In this document: positions 1 through 10,314 of the stretch, in pieces | Layout: each line of letters opens with the position of its first letter | Numbering within the stretch: position 1 is the stretch's first letter | Source: Sebastes aleutianus | Lineage: Eukaryota; Chordata; Actinopteri; Perciformes; Sebastidae | DNA length: 64,000 bases | Direction: 5' to 3' | Assembly (NCBI GenBank): GCA_916700875.1 | Contig: CAKAKS010000039.1 | Span: 23,581,315 to 23,645,314, forward strand | Notes under the pieces: model-generated | The model's input: the letters and a program-made list of their open reading frames with translations, nothing else | What the model was told of the DNA's origin: nothing | Databases searched by the model: none | Position numbers and translations under genes: made by a program

Positions 1-121
1 AAAAATAAGATAAAAAAGAGATTATATTATATTATTTATTTTTTTTAGAGGGCGACCAGCGCCCCCCAGAAGGTGGCGCCCTAGGCGACCGCCTATATGG
101 CCTATGCCTTAAGCCAGCCCT
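1..121. repeat. Truncated end of a dispersed repeat
   Basis: The first 40 bases are A/T-rich. They are followed by a GC-rich stretch in which CGCCC and GGCGACC motifs recur in both orientations, ending in GCCAGCCCTG. From memory of fish genomes this resembles the end of a dispersed element whose other end reads like the GGGCCAGCTCTAG seen near 5896. The window edge cuts it off, so orientation and class are uncertain. Confidence 0.4.
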
Positions 122-1784
122 GCGTCACATTACTTCCATCTGGTCGGAGATACACTTAGATGGAGAGGAGTTCGCTTCAGCAGCTTTGTTCCTTCTGCGA
201 TAGCAGCCCTGAAAAATCTGCCTCGCTGACGCTGTTGTGAGCTGGGATAATATAATGAATGCATACATGAAAGTTTTGCGCACTGTCTTGCCATGAGTAT
301 ATCTATATGTTGCTATCTGTATGTTTCTGTGCACTGGCTGTGAAAACAAATATCCCTCTGGGACAATAAATCTAAAAGGATTTGAGATGTCACAAACCAG
401 ATTCATGCTGACCCTGGATTCTTTACGCCAACGTGTGTGATGTCAGATTTTTATGAACTTGGTACATCTTGCTCACCACCAGCTCTCTATGGCCCTGAAT
501 GATCTGAGTCTGACCACTGCAGCATTGTGCCCTCCGCTGCATTGTCATCAGTATAAGTGGACACTCTTTGAAAATGGAAAAGTCGGGGAAATTTGATATC
601 TGCAGTTCTACAATCTCAGAAAAAGCAGACAGAGGGAGGGAGCCAGAGAGAGCACACCTTGTGTCCTTCAGTCGTCTTTCATGCAAGGACCCGGTTCATC
701 TCGCCTGTAGAATCTGCAATGAGCCGTTGCTCTTTGTGACTGACATCCCACCCAGACCAGACCACCCTGCTGATTACGAAGGAGACAGAAAGAGAGGAGA
801 GAGATGGAGCTTGCTTCAGGGGGAAAAAACAAGTTCCTTGATTATCCTGCTCCTACATTCATCCATTTCGGTTTGAGAGGGCAGGTGCTCTTGCATAGCA
901 GAACTCTCTCTTGTTTTCCTGTCTTTGAGTTCAGACTCGTGAATCCCTGTGTATGTACCATATCTGCCCTTGTTCGTAAGTGGTGTCGTCTCGGACATCT
1001 CAGTCCAGACAATGAAGCCGTCGTCCCATTCTCGTCACTCTATTCATCCCCGGCCAACTGTAGCCGCTCCCTTCTCTTATCTCTGTGTGACCAAGGAAAT
1101 TAAATTACAAATATAATCACTTGGCGCCAGTTTCTTTAACAGTGTGCCTCTGCTTTGCATATAGAGTGTGCTTGCTTTGGAAACACGTTGTGTGAAGTTA
1201 CTTATTGGCCTATTTACGATAATGGGCTCCGCTCTACTAGTGGAGTCACACACACCTTTTCACAATGACAGTGAATGGCACGAGGAAGTGAAGCGAGAGG
1301 AGGCTGAGGGGGGAAAAAAGAGTGTAGAAGACAGACATGCAGCCATCTTGGGGAAAATCATTCTGCATGGGTGAATAATCTAAAAAGCAATGAGGAGATC
1401 TGTGAAAATGAGTAGACAAATACTCAAACACCCACTCACCCAGGTTGTGTTCGACATCGCGCCTTCTTTGCTACCTAGCAAATATCAATATCCTAACAAC
1501 TATTGAATGGATTGCCATGACATTTGTACCGACATTCTTGGTTCACAGATTCCTAATGACTCCGAAGATGCCTCTGACTTTTTATCTCTTGATCGCCATC
1601 AGGACAAGGTTCACTTCCGTGAAATATCTCTATCTACTCATTAGATTGGTACCCAATTTTTAACAAATTATGACCAGACATCCATGGTTCCATCCCGGTA
1701 TTGGATGGATTGCTGTGAAATGAGTCTGAATTAACTGTAATATATTTGCTGATCCAGTTCCCCCGGCTCTTCAGGGACATCATC
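122..1784. other. Gene-free stretch, nothing recognised
   Basis: There are only short open frames on both strands (under about 105 codons), with no protein family recognised, no splice-bounded exon pattern and no obvious repeat structure. It looks like ordinary unique intergenic sequence. Confidence 0.5.
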
Positions 1785-1935
1785 AGTTCAAAAAATATTA
1801 GTTTATGACTAAATGCTTGCTAAACTAATGACAATTCTATCAGCCTCAGCTGTAAAGTGCTAATTAGTAAATGTTAGCACATGTACTAGTGTACATGGAA
1901 AATATTATACCTGCTAAACATCAGCTGTAAAGGAA
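1785..1935 (-). repeat. Fragment of a dispersed fish repeat (same family as 47220-47600)
   Basis: Read on the minus strand, this contains CTGATGTTTAGCAGGTATAA, CAGCTGAGGCTGAT and AATTGTCATTAGTTT in the same order as the plus-strand copy at 47220-47600. The match is collinear but diverged. It is a short non-coding fragment. I recognise the family as common in teleost intergenic DNA but cannot name its class with certainty. Confidence 0.6.
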
Positions 1936-1937
1936 CA

Positions 1938-2118
1938 ATGTTTCTACAGAAGCCCAGAACAGACAAACCAAACACTGGCTCTAGATAGGGCCATTCACGT
2001 TTTTTGAGGCGGTCACCGTAGTCCTCCTACATGCTTGGCACACAAGAGAAGTTTCAGTTGGTTGCAATCTGCAACCTCACCGTTAGATGCTGCCAGATCT
2101 TACACACTGCACCTTTAA
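1938..2118 (+). mobile_element. Fragment of a TTAA-ending MITE
   Basis: The motifs AACACTGGCTCTAGATAGGG, CTCCTACATGCTTGGCAC and GTTGCAATCTGCAACCTCAC occur in the order I know from a very common teleost MITE, ending in ACACTGCACCTTTAA. Only the right part is present and there is no coding capacity. It abuts, and shares the TTAA junction with, the complete element at 2115-2387. Confidence 0.55.
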
Positions 2119-2387
2119 AGGTGGAGTCAGCGAGAAAGATTGTTGGCCTTTCCCCTGTCCTGTGCGCAAGCCTGAACACCCCATGTAGCTGATTGGCTGG
2201 AATAGTGTCGTGTGGCTCGGCCCGTGCCACTTTGTTTGTTTTCCAGTTACAGAGCCAGGGTTGTGTATGAACACTGGATTTTTTTGTCAGCGCACACAGA
2301 ACAGACAGCTAACGGACCGTGAAGACATATTAGCTGAATTTGACAAAAAAAAGTGTATTGGATTGGAATCGCTGACTGCACCTTTAA
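2115..2387. mobile_element. Complete MITE with TTAA ends
   Basis: The left end TTAAAGGTGGAGTCAGCGA and the right end TCGCTGACTGCACCTTTAA are inverted repeats of about 19 bp with one mismatch, each terminating in TTAA. The element is 273 bp with no transposase. TTAA termini fit piggyBac-type target preference, although the superfamily is an inference. The elements at 33701-33965 and 6181-6468 also end in TTAA and may be related in mechanism. Confidence 0.7.
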
Positions 2388-5300
2388 GTACAGCCTCACA
2401 GAGCCGCTGGCTGTAGAGTCTCGTTGCTAAATATATCGCAATGCAACGTTTCGCAGTAACAGATGCGTCATTGTCATTATGCAACCTACACCTGTCAGTG
2501 ATGATGATGATTCACAAGTGTCCAAAATGAACTGCTCACTGTAGAGAGCAAAGTCAGTCAGTCAATGAGGGCTTGATTTCGGATACGGCATCATTCACTC
2601 ACTCACTGATGCCAACTGCCGTTGTGTAGACAGCTTCCTCTTTAGCTCAAATCTATTCCACACACGTTAGACCATCTGACTGAATAAACACACTCTCCCT
2701 CTTCCTGTCTCTGTCTGTCTGTCTCTCCTGCAGGTCTTTCGCAAAAAGAGGACAGATGAAAACCTGTGTATATTAGAATGATGTGCCTCCCATGGGAGCC
2801 AAAAGGGAAAGTTGGTTAAAGGAAGAGTGATGGGAGTATGAATAGAAGAATAGCATTTTTTATCATTGTTATTATGAGAAGGCCTATTCCCTATTCAGCT
2901 AGGAATTCATTTGCTTATGCAGAGACTGTACTCGCTTGTACGGGCAGACCGGCAAATGCAAAAACTGTATCAATGCCTCCGGATCTACCTGCTCCCAAAG
3001 CACTCCCCGAGCAGGTGGATGGTGTATTTGTGATCTTTATGTATTCAGTGCCAGTTACTCTCCCCTCCAACTACAGGGACCACATGTTTGTCAGTCCCTT
3101 CCCGAGGCATCTCTGTGTTCTGCTGCAGTGAACAAACGCCATATGCCCCCGAGTTAGGCTCAACCGCTCAATTCTTTCCTCAGTGTATAGCCCAATCCAC
3201 ACACCACGTATGACTCTGTGAATTCTGAAAAGAGATGGGACTATTGTTCTCAAACAATGACTGTATATGTCTGCTCCTGTGCTCATAAAGGCCGCAGCTA
3301 TCATCATCCTCTCCACCGGCAGGTTGCCGTGAGAGAGTAAAATAATGGCTCCCCGCTGGATCGTGTGAATCATTGCGATGACTGGCTGATAAATGCTCCA
3401 CCACACAGGCTTTGGCTCCAATAGCAATTCCTCTCTCCAACTGGACCGGCTGCCAAACGACAACAACCACCCTCCCCCCCCCAAGCCCCCACCTATCCAC
3501 AGCATCCCTCCACAGCCCCTCCCTCACCTCACCTCCTATAATTACTGTACTCTATAAGTCGGGTTTAAGACCAGTCACTCTAAATCAGCCTTGGATCGCC
3601 GCGTGTTACCGTGTCCATTGTACCCCTGTCTTCGCTCTGGCAGAGCTAGTGCAGAAAAGGGCACGGCTGTCCTGGCATTTCCTATAATGGACTTTGTAGT
3701 TAAAAGACAAGGGAAATAATAAGCAGATCTACGTGTGGGAAAAGAGCTCATTGTGTTTGGTGGGGAGTTAAGACCAACGGACAGTCGGGGGGTTAGAGTT
3801 GACAGACAACGGCGCTGCTCTTTTCACACTCCTTGACACATAATGGGACCAATTCTTCTCTCTACATCTCTCCCTAGTGGCCATGATTTGCTCATTACAT
3901 TGATGTAGGGGGGGCTGAGGGAGGAGGGAGCGGAAAAGAGGGAGAATGACCAGTCCAGAGACAAACGGTGTGAAATTTAGTGCTGAGAATTCACCATTAC
4001 TCTCATTTCATCTGAAAACTGTAACCCCTTAAGGTGTTTAACAACTTTGCCAAGAAATCCTCCCTTTTCGAGGATGCTGAGCGTTTGAAATCTCAAGGAG
4101 TTGTTTGCGAGCTGCTATCCCTCAGCTGACAGACCTTCTGTGTAAACCAGCGCCAGACAGTTTGTGGAAAAGAGGACTAATACATGGTTAAACACAAGAC
4201 AAATCCAGTGAGTGGATGTTTATGTGACTGGAGGTCCCCTGGCGTCGAAGGGACCGCACCTCGATCGGGGAAAATCTACATTTAATTAGCAGCGAATTAA
4301 AGAGCATTGTTGTTATTTTGATTTAAGACACTGCATGGTCTTGATTCCCCCACTCGACTATGATGCTCCTGAATCCGGCTTATGGTTTAATTTCATGTGG
4401 TTTACTGCGAGTGGATCAACATCCATCTGGATTGCTCAGATGCAGATGACACCTTTCAGAGGGGCCATACTGTAAACTTCAGCACAATCGCTTCTGCAAT
4501 CTCTGCACATTATTGACCTCTATGTGGCCTGTTTTGCTTTTTTAAAAAAGGTTGACGCTCACAGTTGCTGTAGCTTAAGTTGTCCTCCATATTGTCTAAG
4601 TCCCTAGAACAGAGGAGATGAATGGAACCGGTCCAAAACCAAAATAACTCTGCAGCGCCTCGGGGAGAGTTATAATGCAAGACTTGGAACGAATTAATGC
4701 GGCCCCAAGACTAGACTATCCAATAAAATGAATATTTGGATAGCTGGACATGGAAGATATTGTTGGTGTCAGGCTGTCACTATCTTGCGGGGGATGTTAT
4801 TTGTAGAAGCTGTGATGTTGTGGTGCGTCTCCGCTCTCTGTTAAAGCTCCATCAGTCAGGATGAGCCGACAACAAACGCGGCCGAGTCACACGGGGTCAC
4901 GCGAGGTCTCGAGACAGCATCGCTCAACTCAGCTGTCCCCTGGCTGTCACTGTGTGATTATAAGCACGCTAACCTGCGGTACAGAGGGGAGGGAGAGCCA
5001 GTAATTAATCACCTCATTCAAATAATCACATAATTGATTATTAACAAAAGCTGAGGTGAGGGTGAGAGGAGAGGGGCGAGGCGAGGGAAACAAGACTTTG
5101 AGAGGGAGAGACAGGGGAGATGAATGAGAGGGGGTTTGAGTAGTGGGGTATGGGGTTTGTTCTGGCAGGTAGCTTTGACGAATAGCTCTGCATTGAAGTC
5201 TACCTCTTTGAGTATTAATCTGCCAAATCATGTCTCTCGGATGAGCGATGAACGAGGCGGACAGTGGGAGGCGACTCGCTGAGAATTGGCTAAGGAAGTT

Positions 5301-5890
5301 GTCGAACGCGTTATGAGAATGCAATTAAAAATTTGCATAGCGAATGCTCAGTATATTGCATAACACTCAGTGGAAATACGAATGCCCTCTTTACCCTGAA
5401 TACAATCACAAAGATGCCTACATTCTTCGTGACATTTAGAAAATATCAGGCTGCAATTTTGGTCGCTCTATTCAAATGTGGACCATGCTGACATTTTATT
5501 CCCCACGAGGAAGACACCGGCGCCGGCATGGAATCCATTCATTGTCCATCTCCGCTGTTGACACTTTTTCCTTAAGCTGCCATGTGACTTGAGCATGTCA
5601 GGGGGTCTTTTTTGGACCTTTGGCTTACATGGTTCTGCCTGGAAGGCTTGATCTCTTCCCCCCTTTCCTTGTCACAGCCTGCAATCAGCCTTAAGCCCCT
5701 TTGTGTTCTCTACTACTGAGCTAAGCCTGTTATCCTGTGCAACTCCTTTACACAAGATCACTGCTATATCCCCTCTTCTCTGTCTTTCACCTCTCACACC
5801 TTCCCTCCCTGAGTAATGATTCTAAAGATTCTCAAGGATGGATTAGTAGGACTACTTCATATTTATGTAGTCTTGTTCTTGGGACTCACA
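2388..5890. other. Gene-free stretch with a possible regulatory segment
   Basis: No open frame here resembles a known protein, including the 144-codon minus-strand frame at 3071-3505 and the 125-codon one at 4947-5324. C-rich and G-rich tracts occur near 3470 and 3910. The segment 4850-5420, described separately, is the only part with a suggestive motif cluster. Confidence 0.5.
4850..5420. promoter_or_regulatory. Candidate non-coding regulatory element
   Basis: This gene-free segment combines a CpG-containing block near 4880-4910 with clustered AT-rich homeodomain-type cores: TAATTAAT at 5002-5009, ATAATTGATTATTAA around 5030-5043 and CAATTAAA near 5322. It also has a perfect octamer-like ATTTGCAT near 5331. 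Octamer and homeodomain motifs occur in many enhancers. Their presence here is direct observation and enhancer function is inference. Cross-species alignment was not possible. Confidence 0.25.
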
Positions 5891-6121
5891 AACAGGGCCA
5901 GCTCTAGCCCTTTTGGTGTCCTCGGTGAAATTCGGATTTGGAGCCTCAAGCCCCGTAAACAGCAACACACATCAGACAGATGGTTTTAAGAGAAAAATTA
6001 AGATTTTTGATTTCCTGAATAACTGTATTTATTATAGTATAAATAAACAATTGGTCCCTGATATTGTTGGCTTAAAAGTGTTTGGTTAGTTTCACTACAA
6101 TTTTATTTATTTTTTTATTAT
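5891..6121. other. Possible repeat fragment beside an A/T-rich tract
   Basis: CAGGGCCAGCTCTAG near 5894 resembles the terminus of a common fish element (compare the GCCAGCCCTG at the left window edge in opposite orientation). The rest is A/T-rich with no coding potential. Confidence 0.3.
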
Positions 6122-6173
6122 TATTTAATTTAATTTTAATTTTAATTTAATTTAATTTAATTTAATTTAATTT
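6122..6173. repeat. (TTTAA)n microsatellite
   Basis: Imperfect repeats of TTTAA/TTTTAA run for about 50 bp, becoming regular toward the right end. Confidence 0.8.
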
Positions 6174-6180
6174 AAAAAGA

Positions 6181-6468
6181 GAAAGTTTGTGACCGGCAGA
6201 CATGTTGAGATTAATTGAAGAAGCACCGCCCACCAGCCTAAACACAGCCAATAGGAACGATCAAAAGGAATGCTCTCTCTCTGAAATGACCTGTGATTGG
6301 CCAAAGTCTCCCGTCACAGGCTAGATTTTTTAAAGTCTTAAAAGAGAGCCACGAGGAGGTGCAGAAGTCTAGTTTTCTCTCAGAACTCTTGAATTACAAT
6401 ATGCTGAAAGGTTATTATGGAATTTTTGCCAAATGATGCCAAAACTATTCTGCCTACTGCAGCTTTAA
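6181..6468. mobile_element. MITE-like dispersed repeat, copy 1
   Basis: The right two thirds (about 6328-6468) align collinearly with 33822-33965. Both carry GCAGAAGTCTAGTTTTCTCT, TGAATTACAATATGCTGAAA and GGTTATTATGGAATT, and both end in a TTTAA. The left third contains inverted CCAAT-type motifs (CCAATAG, GATTGGCC). There is no coding capacity. The left boundary is uncertain. Confidence 0.65.
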
Positions 6469-7660
6469 GCTGGCCTTGCTCACAAACCCAAACACACAAC
6501 CCCCCCTTTTCTCTCCACCCTCCTTCCCCTAAACACATGTTCCCCCTGCCGTATTCCCACTCATCCCTCCCACTGCACACACCTGCAACACGCTCACAAA
6601 CACACACACACACATTGCATGCTCACTCATGTTGTTTGGATTCATCATATTAGAAAAAACACCCCCCTCCTACGGTGCACAGTGTCAGCTCACTGGTGCA
6701 TTGCAAACTCCTGTATGTCCTCCTAAACTGCAGCCTCTATAGTCCCCCAGGGCCTCGCTCCTCACATTCATAACACTCCGCTCCACGCCAGGTGGCTGTC
6801 TCCACAAGTCCTCTCCCCCATAAATCAGACTGTCTCTGAGTTGATCAATAACAAGTCAATTAGCAGGCGCGGAGAGATGAGGGTCTCAGGGGGTCACCGC
6901 TTGTTTGTCAGGCAGACATCTGCAGCTCCGTCCCTGTCTGCCGCCGAGCTAGGTGTGCCGTTTACCTTGGAAACATGTGGCTACTTGGGCTATCATAAAT
7001 CTAAATATCAACTATAAATAGGCTTGGAACATCTTGCTACAATCCATCATTTGCTTGCTCTTGGATGTTGCATCAAGCATTGTATCAAGCTGTGTCTGAC
7101 GGATTTGGATATAAGCCTAGAAAACAGCACTAACTTTTCCGTGTATTTGCACTTCAGCATTTCATAAGTATGCTTGTCACAAAAAAAGCCAAACAAAACA
7201 AAAACTGCCATTGCTGTCTGAGGTCACACTTGACCATATGCACCAAATATAAGCCTGCCAGTGTTCATCCCGCGTCCCTGTTAAGCCGACAAGAGTGGGA
7301 GAGACCCAAACCCTGTTGTTTGGTGCCCACTGACTGTGTATCTAATGACTTGGCTGGCAAATCCAAAGCAACAGCGACAGGCTCCTGTGGCGAATACACC
7401 AGATTAATCCCCTGGATAATTACAAACAAGAATGATCTTGGGCAAATACTCCCCATACCTACTGAGACATCACATCAAGCGATGCTGCCTAATTAAAAGC
7501 CGTTCTGTGAATGGTGACGGAGCGACAGCATTTGGAGAAGTGAATGAAATGTGCTGACATTATATAGAGAGAAGAATCGCGGATAAAAACCACACGGGGT
7601 GGACCAAATGATAGTGACACAATACACATGGCACAATGCAGTTGCCTTGGAATAAAAAAG

Positions 7661-7662
<2 letters not shown>
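6469..7662. other. Gene-free stretch
   Basis: A short CA run lies near 6598-6613 and a pyrimidine-rich stretch near 6480-6560. Open frames are short and unrecognised. No repeat family was recognised. Confidence 0.5.

Positions 7663-7695
<33 letters not shown>
7663..7695. repeat. (TA)n microsatellite
   Basis: An uninterrupted TA repeat of about 33 bp. Its minus-strand translation gives a run of I and Y codons, which is not a gene. Confidence 0.9.
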
Positions 7696-7698
<3 letters not shown>

Positions 7699-7727
7699 CC
7701 ATATGTTTTCTTTGACACCCAATTCGA

Positions 7728-8024
7728 CTGTTATCAGACCATTAAATAGGCGTTATCAGTCGCTATAGCTGTGGGTCATTAGGGGCCTACTACGACATAC
7801 AATATGAAGTTTCAAGGTGTCTATACTACAGCGCCTAACTTGCTCTACTGCTCCGGTCATAATACTACGGTCGCTAGAGGTCGCTGTCGTCTACTTTTAT
7901 ACGTTCTTTCAGTAATCTACCATGTGAATAGATGATAAAAACTACTTTTGGGTGCAGTAGGCCCCTATTGACCCACATCTATGGTGTGTATGGGGAGCAA
8001 TGACACCTATTGGATAGCCTGACA
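7728..8024. mobile_element. Inverted-repeat element, copy 1 (short, diverged)
   Basis: The left arm starts CTGTTATCAGACCATTAAAT and runs through GGCGTTATCAGTCGCTATAG and GGGGCCTACTAC. The right arm is its diverged inverse (GTAGGCCCCTATTGACCCAC, then ATAGCCTGACAATA). The arms are about 80 bp and enclose about 135 bp containing TACGGTCGC and a TTTCAGTAATCTACCATG block, also found in copy 2 at 8812-9532. It has no transposase and looks like a non-autonomous DNA element. Confidence 0.65.
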
Positions 8025-8811
8025 ATAAAAATCCAGGCGGTAGCTATGGCCTCTAAGCACCTCTGTAAGTTGCCTTATGTTGCTTGTCAAAATGTTAATT
8101 GCCAGATGAACACTTCAGATTCTAACCGCTAAGGCTGCTAATTGGTATCCAACCTAACATGACTCATTTGTATTGCTGCATTTGTCATTTTGATTCACAG
8201 CAGCCACCACCTGAATTGCTGGTGCATCAGTCACAACCAGCTGAAAGATGATGTGAAGAGGCTAAAGTCTCAATAATGCAGTAATTAGAATGACAGAGAA
8301 CAATAACACTCATTATCACTGCAATTACTGCTACTTTCTATTTCTGTTCATTGATTTTTGCTCTTTTTAAATCATTATTCAGTGATTTCAATAAAGACAT
8401 TATTCTGTCTTTCTTACATTTTGCCCTGTTCACACCCTTACACATACTAGCAAGTCTCTTTATCTCTGCTGCCTCTACACATACAACACATATCATTAGT
8501 TCTCCTGTCAACCACAACCTCTGTCTCTGACTTGACATGTATCGCTGTAATTGTTTTGTTCTTGAAATCTGCCATAATCTGTAGGCATGTATGTCTGTTC
8601 AAGATGTTAACATATTGTCACCTGTTTTGGGGTTGGAGGAAAAAAATGGCTAAGACACTTACAGCAACAGCATAAATTCTTACAATATGAACACCTCAAC
8701 ACTTCTGACAGATACAAACAAATAAACAAAGATTATCTTTGGCTTTAACAAGTTGACTTGTGACCAGCTCCTGTATTCAGTTTTTTTTCTGTGTTGGTGC
8801 ACCTGATTCGA
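8025..8811. other. Gene-free spacer between two repeat copies
   Basis: A/T-rich sequence. The minus-strand 66-codon frame at 8338-8538 resembles nothing I know. No structure was recognised. Confidence 0.45.
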
Positions 8812-9532
8812 CTGTTATCAGGCCATTAAATAGGCGTTATCAGTCACTATAAGCACCATAGATGTGGGTCATTAGGGGCCTACTACACCTACTACGTTGT
8901 GAAAGTGAAACTTTCAGCCGACGGCCGTGTTTTTTTTTTAACATATCATACAGTATGCTTAACTTCCTCGTAATCTTCTATTAAAAGCTGTTTCTCACTG
9001 GGTTTAAAGTACGTGGAACACGTTTACTCCATTTCAGCATCAGTAAATCCCCAATCTACCTCGTAGTCTATTGAGGAAAGCAATGAATGCGCATCTATCT
9101 GAATTACTTACACCTGGCTCAACCTAGTCGCACCTCCCCAGCCTGGCTTGGTCTTCGTGAAACGCATTAAGCCAGGATGAATTGACTAGACTAGGTCAAG
9201 CCTCGCTTTCTCTCTTATCCTGGATTTCTTTATTCTGCTTTTGTGAAACAAGCCGCTGGATTAAAACCCTGTGTTTTATGTTTTGTGTCCCATCCATCCT
9301 CCCCGACCTCCACTCATAATCAAGTTTCACACCGTCTATACTGCAGTGCCTGACTTCTGCTTCTGCTCCTTTCATAACTACGGTCGCTGTCGTGTTATTT
9401 TATACCTTCTTTCGGTGATCTACCATGTTGAATAGATGATAAAACCTACTAGTGTGTGTAGTAGGCCCCTACTGACTCACATCTATGGGGCTTATAGCGA
9501 CTGATAACGCCTATTTAATAGCCTGATAACAG
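8812..9532. mobile_element. Inverted-repeat element, copy 2 (long)
   Basis: The ends are CTGTTATCAGG at 8812 and CCTGATAACAG at 9522-9532. The inverted arms extend about 85 bp through GGCGTTATCAGTC and the TAGGGGCCTACTACAC / GTGTAGTAGGCCCCTA pair. The interior from about 9330 matches copy 1 at 7728-8024, while roughly 8915-9325 is extra sequence absent from copy 1. This makes a 721-bp foldback-type, non-autonomous DNA element. The superfamily was not determined. Confidence 0.7.
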
Positions 9533-9869
9533 GCTCATCGGTCTGGTCTAATTCTAAATTAGCAATGTCGCTTTTATACAAATATTTGTAATACAGTGTT
9601 TGTCAGGCTCGTTATTTGTCTGTGTGATCTGTTGTGGCTTTTTCACAAGTTTAACATTATCTCTCCTTGTGTCAGAGAGAGAGAGGCCACCTGGATGAGG
9701 CGAGCCTGCAGATGGATATGACAAAGGGGAGATAAAGGTGAAGTGTTTCCAGCTGAGGATCAGTGTGTTGTGGTAAAAAAAAAAAAAAGTTGCTTGTTTG
9801 GATTCTGTACATACACATGTTTGCAACTGTGCTTTGGGGTTGACCTTGTTTTTCTTTTCTGTCTTTTTT
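9533..9869. other. Upstream flank of rag1
   Basis: No coding signal. Contains a GAGAGAGAGAG run near 9677, an AGATAA (GATA-type) motif near 9731 and an A14 run near 9776. It may belong to the distal rag1 promoter. Confidence 0.4.
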
Positions 9870-9965
9870 TTTTCAAATCAGCTGCCTGCATCAGGTGTCA
9901 GGAGTTGACTGTTGGGATCCCATCAAAGGAAGGGTATAAATACAAGACACAAGGAGACAGACAGG
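9870..9965 (+). promoter_or_regulatory. rag1: Predicted rag1 core promoter (TATA box plus two E-boxes)
   Basis: A consensus TATAAATA lies at 9934-9941, which predicts transcription starting near 9960-9970. Two E-boxes, CAGCTG at 9879-9884 and CAGGTG at 9892-9897, sit 40-55 bp upstream. E-proteins such as E2A and HEB are established activators of RAG expression in mammalian lymphocytes, but their use here is inference. The promoter lies about 1.5 kb upstream of the start codon, with a good splice donor between the two, as expected for a gene with a non-coding first exon. Confidence 0.55.
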
Positions 9966-10314
9966 GGCAATCCCACTGTCTAGCGCCACAGCTCCTTGTA
10001 ACAGCTCCAAGCTGTGACAGACTCAAACATAGACAATATATGTAGTGTGGTGTGTACTGTAGGGCCTGTCTGCAGGGCTTCCCTTGTGCTCCCATGCGGA
10101 GAGGACCCCCCAGGGGAGCTGACGCCAGCTGAGACCGAAAAAAACAAGGTAAGAGCCCAGCTGACACGCATACATACAGGCTCAGCTGTTTGTCTCAGAG
10201 GAGAGTTCAGCATGTCAAGTACTCCGAGAGCCAGGATATGAAGGAGTACTGCCGTATTCAAGCCTCCCAGGGAGAAACTGAAAGATGGATAAGACGCTAG
10301 ATAGCTGTGCAATG
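9964..10314 (+). other. rag1: Predicted rag1 non-coding first exon with two possible donors
   Basis: Downstream of the TATA box the first strong splice donor is AACAAG/GTAAGAG, with the GT at 10149-10150. A second is AATG/GTAAGA, with the GT at 10315-10316. Either can join to the acceptor at 11464-11465 (CTCTCCTCTCCAG), 22 bases before the rag1 ATG. A non-coding 5' exon is known for vertebrate RAG1 genes. The exon's start is estimated from the TATA position and its end is either 10148 or 10314. Confidence 0.45.

Noticed and set aside
3071..3505. A 144-codon minus-strand frame
   Set aside because: It is Gly-rich because of C-rich sequence on the other strand. No domain, no splice context.
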